Below, one piece after another: positions 30,429 to 42,409 of a stretch of 64,000 nt of DNA (position 1 is the stretch's first letter; every line of letters begins with the position of its first letter). Location: contig OY776125.1 in NCBI GenBank assembly GCA_963675135.1, positions 40,144,513-40,208,512 on the forward strand, read 5' to 3'. Both the position numbers and the translations under genes were made by a program. Under the pieces are notes generated by a model, which was not told the DNA's origin, ran no database searches, and worked only from the letters and a program-made list of their open reading frames with translations. The DNA is from Galeopsis tetrahit (lineage: Eukaryota > Streptophyta > Magnoliopsida > Lamiales > Lamiaceae).

Positions 30429-32966
30429 TTATTCTCTCAAAAGCGTGATCCTACGAGCAATGTTGATTTTTGGTCCTCCCTTAAGCTCCCACGGTTCCTT
30501 AGCGCAGAGCACCAACGCGTTTTTAGAGTCACTTTTGATCTCAATAGTGTTAACACCATGATTTTTGGCTCTATTTAGAGCCTCTTCAATAGCCGAAAGT
30601 TCCGATCCTAAGGGGGGTCTTTGGGGGCCGATTTTGAGCGAAAATGTATAAAAAATAATCCCCTCCTTTGAATAGAATGCCCCTCTAATTCCATATCTTT
30701 TTGCATCCGAATTAAAAGCCCCATCCACCTCAACAAAGGGCCAATCTCTCTCAATTTCATGTTGGGATTCAGGATGGGGGGCAGCATAGGGCACTTGATT
30801 GCTGGGTTTACAAGGGCAAATGTCTTGGAAGTTCTTTAAATATTCGAGTACTCTATTAGCCATTTTCCCATTGATAATAGGATTTTTAGGAGAAGAATCA
30901 GAAGGATTTTTATGAGAAATTTGACATCTCTCATTCCAAATTCCCCAAACAACCATCAGAAATTGTTCCAACTCAGATTTTGAATGATTGTCTTTGAAAT
31001 GCCAAATAAAGTCACGAGTGTTAAGATGTGTGGCCTGCTTAAAGAAATGCCACCAGCCCAAATTTTTCCAAATATTTTTCACACCATTACAAAGGAAGAG
31101 AACATGGATGGATGATGGCATGAAAGCTCCACAAAGATTGCAGCAAGGATTGACAGGTAAGTGTCTACGAAAGAGATTACCTTCAGTGGCTAGAAAGTCT
31201 CGGCTCAGTTTCCAAACGAAAATGCGAATTTTGGGTGGCAAGGAGAGGTTCCAGATAAGTGGCCACCATTGAGTAACAAAGTTGTAGCTTGGGATATCTC
31301 TCCCAAATTTTTCGACGTAGTGGGCCTGCATGGAAACTTTGTAACCGGATTTAACCGAGTATTTTCCAAAGGTATTGAATTTCCAGAAGCAGGAGTCCTC
31401 CTCGTCGATTTTTCCCATAGATGTCCTTAAAATTGCTTCCGCTTCATATGGGAGGAAAGCCATTCGAACCAAATCTTCTTTCCATAATCTGGAGTCGTCC
31501 AAAAAGACGGATATATTATTGCCCGCAACAATACGAGACTGAATGAATCCATTTTCAAGGTCGTGGATCCATGCATGTTTGAAGAAGGAGATTTTTTGTC
31601 CATTACCCAAAGTCCATTGAATTCCTTTTTGAAGAAGCGGCAGGCTCGAAACAAGAGAGAGCCAAGAAAATGAGGGGCTATTTCCTATCTCCGCCTCGAG
31701 AATCTCCGAGTGTTTGAAGTATCTAGCTTTCAAAAATTTTGCCACCAAGGAATCAGGGTTATTCAGGATGCGCCACATCTGCTTGGCTAAGAGGGCCTGA
31801 TTGAATGCTTCCATCTTTCTGAAACCCATTCCCCCTTCATCCTTAGGTTTGTAAAGATCATCCCAATTTAGCCAGTGGAAATGATTCTTATCCTTGCTTT
31901 GTCCCCACCAGAAGTTTGCGATCGCCATCTCCATATCCATACAGAGTTGGACGGGCAGTTTAAAACACGACATTGCGTACGTCGGAATTGCTTGCAGTAC
32001 TGCTTTGATCAAAACCTCTTTTCCTCCAATTGAGAAATTATTGTTCTTCCAATTGTCAATCTTATTTTTGATATGATCCAGGATATATGAGAATTGAAAT
32101 TTCTTTCCTCGAAGAGAGAAAGTAGGTAATCCTAAGTAAAGTTGATGTCCTTGCGTAAGCCTGATATTCAATTCCCTCACCACTTGAGATTGGTTGTTGC
32201 TGCATGTTTTTGGACTAAACATGAGGGTTGATTTATCAAAGTTGATCATTTGACCCGAGGCTTTCTCATAATCCACAAGGGTAGACTTAAGGGTTTTTGC
32301 ATAGTCCAACTTTGCTTTGAACAGGATAAGGCTATCGTCAGCAAAAAGAAGGTGTGAGATAATGGGCGCTCCTTGGGCAATTTGGATACCTTCAAATTTT
32401 TTTTCAAGGCCACAAGGTTGTTGATGCATGAAGATAGGCCTCGAGCACTAATAAAAAAAGGAATGGTGAGAGCGGATCTCCTTGGCGAATTCCTCTAGAA
32501 GGGGAAATATGACCACGGATCGAGCCATTGATCCTAAAGGAATAGGAGATTGATGAAACACATCGCATTATTAGTTCACAAAAGTTCAAAGGGAAGCCCA
32601 TTTTAAGCATCTGGTGTTTCAAAAAATCCCATTCAAGTCTTTCATATGCCTTACTCATATCCAATTTGAGAGCCGCATAGCCTGTAACACTCTTGTTGTT
32701 TCTAAGCCAGTGCAGACATTTGTAGCTGATTAGGATATTATCAGTGATTTTTCTATCTCTAACAAAAGCACTCTGGTAATCATCCACCACTTTTGGCAAA
32801 ACATTTTTGAGTCTATTGGCAATGGTTTTCGCTACAATTCTGTAACACACATTGCAAAGAATAATAGGACGGTAGTGGGATGGAGTGATGGGGTCTTTAA
32901 TCTTCGGGATTAGAGTAATAAGGGTGTTGTTCTAATCATCAAAAGCCGCTTGGCGATTAAGGATTT
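30429..32966 (-). pseudogene. LINE ORF2: reverse transcriptase, zf-RVT and RNase H
   Basis: From the right, 32966-32404 carries RT motifs: SHYRPI, NRLKNVLPKVVDDYQSAFV, LKLDMSKAYERLEWDFL and RGIRQGDPLSPFLF. An in-frame stop is present at 32932-32934. After a one-base-type shift near 32420, a 666-codon frame (32429-30429) holds the active site FADDSL near residue 28, an FWWGQSKDKNHFHW motif near 195, the zf-RVT cysteines CNLCGAFMPSSIHVLFLC near 420, and an RNase H domain from VEVDGAFNSDA (about 556) through SELSAIEEAL to IEIKSDS. The D-E-D residues are present. Plant L1 elements often carry this terminal RNase H. The long open frame suggests moderate age. Confidence 0.93.
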
Positions 32967-33824
32967 TGAAAGTGTGTTGGGTGTATGAAGTGTTTAAGTT
33001 TAAGTAGAAATATGTTGTACTAAATGTTGAGACAAATTGTACAACACTAACTCTAACAGAATATCAGAAATAAAGATACACAGCGGAAGACTTGAAACAC
33101 TAAAAACAAACGAGACACAATGGAAATATTTTTCACATAGATTTTATAAATAAAAATCTATGCGAGCCTTACGGCGAAATCAATACTTATCTTCAAGTAT
33201 AAATATTGTGTGAAATGTTACAGCAATAACCTTCACAACTAAAACTACAAACGAGGCAGGTGCCCTGTTCTGTAAACGAACTAAGTGTATAAGATTACAC
33301 ACTGTCGAAATGCTAGTCTATCTATGATTACACTCTCTATAGATAAGAAAAGCACACAGCCATACGGGTGGGATACTTCGTATGATCTAAAATGTATAAC
33401 TACTGGCCACAATTCCTAACAGGGATGAACGCTCGGTCTAGGAGATTGATCGAATAGAATACACTGAATTGTGGAGTCTTCCTTCGGTATTTATAAAGTA
33501 GGATGCGAATTCTAGAGGCTTCCAACATTGAGGTCCTATTTTTTAGGAACTCAACTTCCACAACTTCCATGATCTTTCTAGATCCTTCTTGCATGCTCCA
33601 GGTCGTTCTAAAAGATTCCAGGCTGGTCTAGCACGTTCTGCAATGTTCTGGAGTCTTTTAGGTTCCAGATCCTTGTAGAAGCTTCTAAATCTTACCAGAA
33701 ATGCAACAACATTTAGATCAACATTTAATGTAGCATTTCAGAAAAGACTTAGAAAAAATCTCGGAAGGTCAAATTAAGATGTTGTTAAGAATGTTGATAC
33801 ATTTAAGAATTCACAACATCTACA
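32967..33824 (-). repeat. 3' LTR of Sirevirus A (858 bp)
   Basis: Minus strand starts TGTAGATGTTG and ends CACACTTTCA. It has the same length as the right copy and lies between the LINE target (GATTT) and the polypurine tract. The short minus-strand ORF at 33400-33594 recurs in the other LTR and is not a gene. Confidence 0.95.
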
Positions 33825-33836
33825 ATCTCCCCCAAT
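33825..33836 (-). promoter_or_regulatory. Polypurine tract of Sirevirus A
   Basis: Minus strand ATTGGGGGAGAT directly before the LTR start TGTAGATG. Confidence 0.85.
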
Positions 33837-34506
33837 TTGACCTTTCGACTACAACACACCTGATGCACATATATTTCTATACATACTCAGTATTATGTAC
33901 TTAGTTGAGGTTGACATCATTGCTAAGCACTAGTCAAGACAATACCTGTTGTAATCGTTGGATCAAATCAAATGAAGATCAAGGATAATCTTACAATGAT
34001 CTGTGCCATAAGATCAAGATAGTTTTATCCAAAACAGAACAAGTATAAACAATACACTTATTCACAACATAAGTAACTTTACTAAGATCCTAAGTTAAGT
34101 TTTCGATGAACAACTTAAGACTTTAAGTAAGACACTGACAAAACAAAAACAAGACAAAAAACAATTAACAAATATCAGAGCAACAACAGAAAATAAGACA
34201 AAAACTAAGACTAAACAACCTGCAGTAAACACATGATAACCTGTAAACAAATTAAGCAAGGCAGTAAACAAATATCATCAAGTGAAACCATAATTAAGCA
34301 AGTTGCAAAACAATAAACATCCTATCATCTAAGAAATAAATAACAAGTGTATCAGAATTTCAGAATTCAAACTTAAACATTAATTACAGAGATTGAAACT
34401 GAATAAATGGCATATATTGTTGTGGTAACAGCTGCAGCATCAATTTCCTGCACAGTAGCCATTATGAAATCAGATCTCCCCCTGTCTTGTAGATTCTTCC
34501 TGATCA
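33837..34506 (-). other. Non-coding stretch between the extra ORF and the polypurine tract
   Basis: AT-rich 3' untranslated sequence of Sirevirus A, with AAGACAAAAAC words; nothing else recognised. Confidence 0.6.
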
Positions 34507-36165
34507 TCAGTGGAGATCACCATATAATGTCTCCATCTCAGCAGCATCATCATCAGCTTCATCAACAAAGTAGGTAGATGCAAGGTGAGCAACTACATCA
34601 GTCACTGCAACATCTCCAGCATCAGGTCCATCACCAGCAGTAGCTGGAACTCCATCATTAGTCATTTCTTCAATAATCACATTGGAGTTTGATGGTGGTG
34701 GTACTCCCCCTGTTGTAGGTGAAAGCATACTGGTCCACATGTCCTTCATGAACTGGAGCTCATCAATTGTTTCCTGCAAGTGTTGGAGCTGTAGTTTGAT
34801 GAATTCCTGTGAAAGATACACATTAACAGAGATGTTGATACGGATGTTCTCAACATTTGGGGGTGCATTTCTCTGACTTGATCTGGAAGGAACTGGATGT
34901 GCAGAAGTAGAGGGTCTGGAAGATCTCTGTGGACTTTCAGTACCAGGAGCAATTATGGACAAATCAATTACTCTGTCCCCAATCAACAAGGCAGGAGCAA
35001 CAAAAGTGAAGCCATGGTGCTTCAGATAATTTGAAATCAAGACTGGATAGGGCATATTTCCTTTCCCAGTGGTTTTCCCAGTAAACTTCCTCATGTGGTG
35101 AAAGATAGTGTGGCCTAGATTGAACTTCTAAAGTATGGAAATCCTATACATAAGAATGGTTTGATCTCTGGTAATTTTAGTGGTGTTGGTAGTGGGGATC
35201 CAATTGTAAATAATCAACTTGTACAGAACAGAATGTAAGGAGGTTAAGTGTTTAGCTAACATTTTCCTAACCCACTTAGTCTTTCTACCCCCTGTGATTG
35301 CAGTAATCACAACATCCATATCCGGATCATCATCCTCATCAACCTTGGGAGTGTGCAGGAACTCATTAATAAGTTCTGGAGTGAATGGCACATCTCTCCC
35401 CCTAAAATTAACAGTACCATAAGACCTAGAACTTCTCCTACCATTGCTTTTCTTCATACAAGCATAGAACTTATAGGACCAACTAGTCAGAAAAGCTTCA
35501 CTAAAAGTAACAGCATTCAACAGATTTCTATCCTCCAAAAATTTAATCATTCCCTTATTATCAAAATCAGGCACATTAATTCTTTTCTCAATCAACAACT
35601 TCCTCTTAGAGTATATTTCTAACCTTTTCTCAACATAATTAGAGTGATCAGAGATACCTTCACTTTCTTCTTCAGAAGGAAGTTCCTCTTCAGGATCAAA
35701 ATCCCCATCATGTTCAGAGGAGCTTTTGGATGAGCTTTTTGCCTCAGAAGATGAGCTGTCTCCACTTCCACCATCATCAGGTTCTGGTGTGGATTCCTTT
35801 GCAGCAGCAAACCATTCAGCATTCTTCTTAAGAGATTCTTACATATCTCTTAGGCAAACATTGAAACCAAAATCAGAGTCTGATTCAGTAGGTTCTTCTT
35901 CAGGGATGATCTTGGCCTTCCCTTTCCCTTCAGGATCAGCAACAGTTGTCTTCTCTATTGATTTCTCAGCAGCAACTTTCTTCGGTTTCTTAGCAGCAAC
36001 AGCAGCAACTTCAGTTTTTTCTTCAGAATCAGTGAACACTTGAATGGGTTCACCAGCATCAGCTCCAGCTTTATTTTTCTTTCTCATGGATTCAGAGTAA
36101 TCACACACGAGTGAACACACGGTACGACCTCCTTCTTTGTACAGGACTTCTCTGTCTTTTCCCTT
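34507..36165 (-). pseudogene. Sirevirus A extra ORF, 3' part ('plant transposon protein' domain)
   Basis: A single minus-strand frame runs from 36165 to 34507, with two in-frame stops (35839-35841 and 35128-35130). Features in order are an acidic and basic N-part (VFTDSEEKTEVAAVAAKKPK), a serine-rich acidic stretch, then a folded-looking region with LIEKRINVPDFDNKGMIKFL, GTVNFRGRDVPFTPELINEF and KWVRKMLAKHL. The NFRGRDVPF.P..INEFL wording matches what Pfam lists as a putative plant transposon protein domain (PF20167, from memory). A proline/serine linker and an acidic C-terminus follow. The role is unknown; these ORFs are called envelope-like in Sireviruses. The 5' part lies beyond the CACTA insertion. 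Confidence 0.82.
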
Positions 36166-36219
36166 CACTACAAAAAACGCATCGATTAGAGACCGATTTT
36201 GAGACTGTAAAGGCGATCT

Positions 36220-36740
36220 CAACACACGTTAGAGACTGATTTGGGACCGATTTATGGAGGTCCTTATTTCATCGGTACCTAATATTGAGAGACCGAATTT
36301 ATGGCACAGTCTCAAATTAGGGACCGATTGTCGATCGGTCTCTAAATGAGAGACCGGCAATTCGGTCTTAAAACGGTCCCTAAACGTGAGTCGGCCCGAC
36401 CTATTTTCGGGCCTAAAACAGTCTCAGATTAAGGACCGATTTTCGGTCGGTCTCTAAATGAGAGACCGGCAATTCGGTCTTAAAACGGTCCCTAAACGTG
36501 AGGCGGCCCGACCTATTTTCAGGCCTAAAACAGTTTCACATCGGTCTCAGATCTTACCCAGCAACTGCCCCCGAAACCCGACCCGCTGACCCACACCCAC
36601 CCTCTTTATTTACACCCACCTTCACACCCGCATCGCCAACCCGACCCGACCGCCAACCCGACCCACACCCACCCTCTTTATTTACACCCGCCTTCACACC
36701 CGCACCGCACCGCACCGCCAACCCACACCCACTTTATTTA
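36220..36740. repeat. Left sub-terminal repeats and CCCACCC-rich repeats of the CACTA element
   Basis: Two units of about 120 bp contain CTAAATGAGAGACCGGCAAT and AAACGTGAGTCGGCCCGACC (about 36334-36455 and 36455-36545). They are followed by two copies of a C-rich block with CACCCTCTTTATTTACACCC (about 36598 and 36670). The open frame at 36498-36839 is a product of this C-rich repeat. Confidence 0.8.
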
Positions 36741-36962
36741 ATTGGCCATTTTATTTTGGCCTTTGTGGGAATTGATCCCTGGTGGATGGGTGCCCATTTC
36801 TGGGCACCCACCACTTTGACAAGTAATTGTCTTGTGTAACTTTTAAAAATAATTATATACATATGTAATTAATTTCTTTATTATATATGTTTTAAATAAT
36901 AAATTTTTAAAATCAACGTTACTTTAAAGAAGTCCAAAATAATTAAATCATTTCCACATATA

Positions 36963-37196
36963 TTAACTGATAAAAATCATTGAATTAATTGTAAAAAAAT
37001 CAATGTTACTTTTAAATATTTTATTTTGACACTTCTTCAAAGTACATGGACACTTGATTTTATCGTTAAACATATATTGTGGCCTCGTCTTCGTAAAATC
37101 AATAAATTTGCGAACTTGATTGTAAAATTCACTGTTCGTACTTCCATTAACGAATCGAGGAGTATAATACATCCACCGACGATCCGGTAGTTCCAT
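36963..37196 (-). pseudogene. CACTA transposase-associated domain remnant
   Basis: The 77-codon minus-strand frame reads MELPDRRWMYYTPRFVNG, then EFYNQVRKFIDF and IKCPCTLKKCQN. This is the order seen in the transposase-associated domain (Transpos_assoc, PF13963) at the start of plant CACTA proteins: RxWMY, EF...V..FI, and a CxC...C cysteine group. It ends soon after, and no catalytic domain follows on that strand. Confidence 0.8.
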
Positions 37197-38040
37197 CTAT
37201 ACGTACTCAAAATCAAAATGATTACAAAATTGACATATGTATATAAGATAAATATTGCTATATTATTATATTCAAAGAATAAATATTGTTGCATTATTGT
37301 ACTAAAATTAATAATGTTAATAATAATATTTAATTTGGTAGATATGTGAGAAGAATGTGGTGGAGCCCATCGTTAATCCAAAATTTAAAGCTAAAAAATT
37401 TGATAGCAAACAGGATATGCTCTATGAGAAATTAATTCAAGATCTTTAATTTGTTCGACTTTCAAGTAGATCAACTTTGAATCGTATACCATATAAAGTA
37501 AAATTTTGGGAATTCAGTTATTTCATAAAAACTTAATTTGTCAGTATTAACTACTTAAGTCAAAAATATTAATTGTGGAATTCTAAATTGATTATTATGA
37601 ATAAATTGTACTTATACCCGGTCTTATAATATGTGTATAGATAAAATTGTACAAAAAATTTTGAGTGAAATATTTTAACAGTTTTAATTTAATATTAGAC
37701 AATTAATTCACTCTAAAACCTAATTTACATGTATTCATACTTTCAACAGGTTTAATTGGACATATAATAGTACACATACGATTATGATATCTTTCAAAAT
37801 AATTAATTCTAATTAGTATTTGATTTGATATCATAACAACATCAGTGGTGTATCTTATTTACTACTATTATACATATCTATTAATTATATGAAAATAAAA
37901 TTATCAATGAACACTTAATTAATTAATATGAGAAAACATTAATTTAAATAAGGAGGGAATGAGAAATCTTACGGTTGAATTCGAAACGAGATCTTCAAAC
38001 TGATATTGGAGAGTAAAATCAAGGAATTGTCTATTTAAAA
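37197..38040. other. CACTA interior, AT-rich
   Basis: About 840 bp of AT-rich sequence between the domain remnant and the right sub-terminal repeats. It has degenerate coding-like stretches but no supportable gene. Confidence 0.5.
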
Positions 38041-39110
38041 GCTAGTTTGTCGGTTTAAATTGAGAGAGTGACATTTGGCACCGACAATATCGGTCTATAA
38101 CCACAAGCGCGTGATTTGGGACCGATTTGGGACCGAATTATGCGGTCTCTACTATGTTAAAAATTATCTATAAAACAAACAACTTGATTAAATACCTATT
38201 CGTGACCGAAAATATTGGTCTATAAAAACAACCACCTGATTATGGGACCGATTTGGGACCGAAATATGCGGTCTCTGCTGTTAAAAATTATCTAAGAATA
38301 TTCTTCTGGAGTGTTCAGATACCACTAAAATCGGTCTCTATAAAATAAACAGTTTAATTTGATACCTATTCGAGACCGAAAATATCGGTCTATAAAAACA
38401 AACGCCTGATTTGGGACCGATTTGGGACCGAAATATGCGGTCTCTACTGTTAAAAATTATCTATATATACAATATTAGGATGAATATCTAATATAATATA
38501 GATATAATCGCCAACTTATTTATCTCTCTCAATGATGGACGGAAATTCCTCTTCTCCTAATTCTGATTCCTCCCTCTCGAACATAGTCATAGAGCCAGAT
38601 TCGATGAAAGTTGATACGGTTAATTAAAATTTTGGGATTCAGAATTATTTATACCAATTAAAGACTGAATTTTCGGTCTTCAATTAAAATTCAAAATCAG
38701 AGTTTTAATTTCAATTAAAATTCGAAATAAGAATTTTAATTTCAATTAAAATTCAAAATAAGAATTTTAATTTTGATTTAGAGACTGAAATTCAGTGGCT
38801 AAGCGGTCTGAAAAACATAATATTAAAGACCGAATTGAAAATAGTCTTTAAACGAGCGGTCAAAATTGGTAGTCAATTCAAATTATACTTTTCAAAATAT
38901 TTGATACCAATTAAAGACTGAATTGTCGGTATCTAAACAAAATTCAAAATCAAAATTTTAATTTCGGTTTAGAGACTGAAATTCGGTCTCTAAGCGGTCT
39001 GGAAACATAATATTAAAGACCGAATTGAAAACAGTCTCAAAACTCAAATTTTTTTAGGATCAGTCCCAAATCAGTCTCAAATTGAGACTGATTTATGCCG
39101 GTCTCAAAAC
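38041..39110. repeat. Right sub-terminal repeats of the CACTA element
   Basis: At least three units of about 130-160 bp contain GATTTGGGACCGA, ATATGCGGTCTCTACT and TGTTAAAAATTATCTA (about 38080-38470). Further on, AATTAAAATTCAAAAT / AAGAATTTTAATTTC words and GGTCTCTAAGCGGTCTG alternate. Confidence 0.8.
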
Positions 39111-39142
39111 TTTGGTCTCTAATTGAGGCATTTTTTGTAGTG

Positions 39143-39698
39143 CTTTCTGCACATTCTTCTTGAAAGGAATAGGTGCAGACTCGTCAGAAGGTGAGAGAGA
39201 GGAATTTGTACCACAATCAGAAGCTTGGGCGTCCTCAATTTCTTCATCCTCAGAATCGGATGCATCAGCAGCGTCTCCTTCAGCAACGGTTTCGACATTT
39301 TCTTCCGTTGAAACAGGAACAGTAGGATTAGGGCTTTTTGTTGCAGCAGCCATTTGAGCAGTTTGTTCGACCAAATAGCTCGAGATATCCACAGTGATAT
39401 CTCCGAATGTCATCACGGGTAGATGACCGGTAGTTCGAAGAGTATCAGACACCTCTTCGACAGCCCTCGTAAACTGTTCAACGGTCGAATCTTGTGGGAT
39501 GTGGGTAGTTGGTGGAGTAATTGGTGGAACAGGAGCGGTTGTTGATGGGTTTGTAGAGACATTGGAGTCGGCATTTGAGGAGCTGGATTGTTGTGAGGCC
39601 ATTGAAGCAAGAAGTTCGAGTGAGTTTTGGGCAGTTTGTTCGGAAGATTTCGAGGCAGAGTGTGAGTGAGAGTGAGATTGACGGTGGTTTCCATCCAT
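39143..39698 (-). pseudogene. Sirevirus A extra ORF, 5' part
   Basis: It starts at ATG 39698 (MDGNHRQSHSHSHSASKSS) and runs 185 codons to the CACTA edge. It is rich in S, T, P and acidic residues, with a hydrophobic-amphipathic patch near FGDITVDISSYLVEQTAQMA. It is the N-terminus of the ORF continued at 36165. Across the insertion the frames differ by one base, so there is also a one-base indel near the junction. No signal peptide is seen. Confidence 0.8.
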
Positions 39699-40629
39699 TT
39701 AAGAGGGACGATTGGATTTCCAAGGCAAACTGAGAGAGTGTATACAACAATTTGGAAATACACGGCCAAAAAACAATTCTGCAAACTTAGTACTCAACAA
39801 AATCAAAAATCACGATTAACATTAGAATTTAATCTTATGATTGATATTTATAGAGAGAACTATGTAGTTGAAGGTTAAATAAAAAAAACGGATAGAGTAA
39901 TCCAGAAATTTTCGATAATGCTCCACATAATTAGCCACAATTTAGATCATGGGTAATTAGTGGGGAAAATCTATCTAATTAATTTAATTAACTAATTAAG
40001 AAGCTTCCAGAATTTAAAGAATTAAAATCCGCATAATCTGAGAAAAAAATAAAGACGCGGGTTAGTTTAATTAAATAAAATGAAATAAATCCCAATTAAT
40101 AATTAAATAATTACAACTAATAAAAATAAATTCGAATCAGGCAATGTTGTGCTCAAAACTGTTACAAACACCTCAACACGGTTTTTACATGAATTTGCTT
40201 CATTTGTGTTGCACCATATTTTTTCTTTTTGTGTTATAGCATCTAATTTGTATTGATCCATTGTTCCTGTAGAGTACATCGTAGTAGCGAACTCCGTGCC
40301 CCATACTTACTTAATGGATTACAAATATATTGATGTTTTTACCAAATATCACCTTTTGAAAAGAAGGCATCGTAGTAGTGAACTCCGTGCTCCATAATTT
40401 ACTCAGTGATTTTGTACATCTTTTAGTATGCTAATAACATTCTCATTTTTATGCATTTGAGAGGTGTGAGACATGTTTATTTTTGCACTTCAAGGTTCTT
40501 AGATTCGTAGATATTTTACATAGGAATTATTTAACTAAGTAAAAGATAGATTCAACTTATAAAATTTATACAACCCATGATGTTGTCCCAAATGCTGACG
40601 CAGTTGTGACAACATCCATCCAAAAATTT
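39699..40629 (-). other. Spacer between pol and the extra ORF of Sirevirus A
   Basis: About 930 bp non-coding. It contains two copies of CATCGTAGTAGCGAACTCCG (40277 and 40368 regions), 91 bp apart and each followed by a CCATA..TTACT sequence. It may hold signals for expression of the extra ORF; none can be identified with confidence. Confidence 0.55.
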
Positions 40630-41039
40630 TCAGATAGTGCTCATGCCAAGAGATTTCCTCAAGATAGAGAATCTCTCATGGTCCAATGCTTTAGTAAAAA
40701 TATCAGCATTTTGTTTCTTAGTGGGTACATACTCCAACTTAACAATATTCTTCTCTACTAAATCTCTCATAAAATGGAGTCTTATGCTAATGTGCTTAGT
40801 GAGTGAGTGTTGTACAGGATTCTTAGAAATGTTAATGGCACTAGTATTATCACAAAAGATTGTAAGTATACCATTCTCAATACCGTAGTCATGGAACATC
40901 TTGCTCAGCCACAAGAGTTGTGTACAGCAGCTTCCAGCAGCTATGTACTCAAATTATGCAGTAGATTGTGAAACACAATTCTATTTCTTGTTGTGCCATG
41001 ATACAAGATTGTTTCCCATGTATAAACATCCTCCACTCA
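40630..41039 (-). pseudogene. Sirevirus A RNase H, C-terminal part
   Basis: Minus-strand reading from the insertion edge at 41039 gives GGCLYMGNNLVSWHNKK, a TAG stop (40983-40981), CVSQSTA, a TAA stop (40956-40954), then EYIAAGSCCTQLLWLSKM, FCDNTSAINISKNPVQHSL, HIRLH-like and DIFTKALDHERF to the end at 40630. This is the classical end of copia pol. The second stop replaces the residue before the FEYIAA motif, a region where a catalytic glutamate is normal. Confidence 0.93.
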
Positions 41040-42393
41040 TGTTGGTCCCAAGTTGAGTTTAGATTGAGTAAGCTAAGAAAAGTCTAGAGTGGAGGGGTGA
41101 ATAGACTTTTCAAAATCTGTCAAAATATCTGAGTTTTTATGAGGAAATGTATTCTGACTAGTACTGTTCTTACTGAGTTAGATCAGTACTTTTCAGTTAA
41201 AGATTTATACTCAACTTTTACTTAGATCTTTTACTTTGTAAACTTTAATGTTCTTAGTTAAACAATTCAAACAAATATCAAACATAAAGTAAAGAACACA
41301 AGTTTATAGTGGTTCGACAAATGTCTACATCCACTCTCACAACTCCAGTTGTGAAGTTTTATTAACTCTTCCTTCTTGAGTTTCTTGTGGCTTAAAGTCC
41401 CAAGATTAAGACTGTGATCTTATCGATTATACCTCCAGGTATATCTTCGATCGACTAGTAATTCTACAAGTAACTAGCACACTTGTTTACACAATACAAA
41501 CTTTAAAATGAAAAGTAAAACTTCTCTTGAGTAGCCTTTGATTCTTCTCTTCAATTATGTGGCTTCTCCCTAGATTGATCTTCTTAACTTTGTGAGTTCT
41601 TGAATACTTCGAATACTTTGATTGCACTTAGATCAGTAGTCTTTCAGTAGTCTTAGTAGTAGAAGATCACACGGTATTTATAGACATTAGTATGATAGTT
41701 ATCAGTTTGTGAACTAATTCTCAACTAACTCTAAAACTGTTTTTGTTGTAACTTATCCTTTTGTAACCGACTTTGTAACTTCCTTCAACTTTATCCAAGT
41801 CAGCATATCTTCAAATATATTCAGTTACGCCTTAAATAAGTTTTCCAAACTTATTCTTCAATTATACCAACTCAGCACAGTAAACTACTCTTCTTAGTTT
41901 TACTGTTCTTAGTCAGTCAGCACAGTTCTCTTAAACTGTTCTAACTTCTCCAGAATACTTCTAAGCTTTTCTTCAACTCTTCAAAGTCTTCTTATTCTGA
42001 AGTAGTCCTCTAAGTCTTCAATAATCTTCTGATCAAGTTCTAATCTACTGTTCTAAACTATTACAATGCTGATTGCAATACCACTTTACAAATATAAAAT
42101 CTATCTATGCATCAACTGAACTATATACAGATGAGTATATCTATGTCCTATACTATAAGTTGTCTATACAATATAAAACATCAGCTTAGTTCCTAACAGT
42201 TCATATATCAGATCAGTAATACACTAAGATCAGTAAACATATATAAGATCAGTAACTCAGTTTATAAGTTTTCTCAAGATGACTTAGTTAAGATGACTTC
42301 CAACCACATATATCATTAACTTTAAGTTGCTTTAGGCCATCAAAACATACAATCATCAACTAAAACTTTGTTTCAAGGATTAATATCCCAACA
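41040..42393 (-). repeat. 3' LTR of the pol-less element (1354 bp)
   Basis: Adjacent to the polypurine tract on its inner side. It matches 44649-46002 at the same length with scattered substitutions. Confidence 0.95.
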
Positions 42394-42409
42394 ATTTCCC
42401 CCTTTTTGA
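42394..42409 (-). promoter_or_regulatory. Polypurine tract of the pol-less element
   Basis: Minus strand CAAAAAGGGGGAAAT directly precedes TGTTGGG, identical in form to that of element C/D at 63939. Confidence 0.9.

Larger units (their letters stand above)
36166..39142 (-). mobile_element. Degenerate CACTA transposon with TSD CTT
   Basis: The ends are CACTACAAAAAACGC (36166-36180) and the inverse GCATTTTTTGTAGTG (39128-39142), with ATTAGAGACC shared further in. The 3-bp duplication CTT flanks it (36163-36165 and 39143-39145). It is 2977 bp and sits in the extra ORF of Sirevirus A. The sub-terminal regions are packed with GGGACCGATTT / CGGTCTCTA words in tandem units. A remnant of a CACTA transposase-associated domain is present on the minus strand. 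No catalytic transposase is seen, so it is non-autonomous. Confidence 0.94.

Noticed and set aside
36498..36839. Proline/threonine-rich protein on the plus strand
   Set aside because: Arises from the CCCACCC repeat within the CACTA element; no start context or homology.
34507..39698. True viral envelope gene in Sirevirus A
   Set aside because: No signal peptide, transmembrane segment or cleavage site can be seen; only the position matches.
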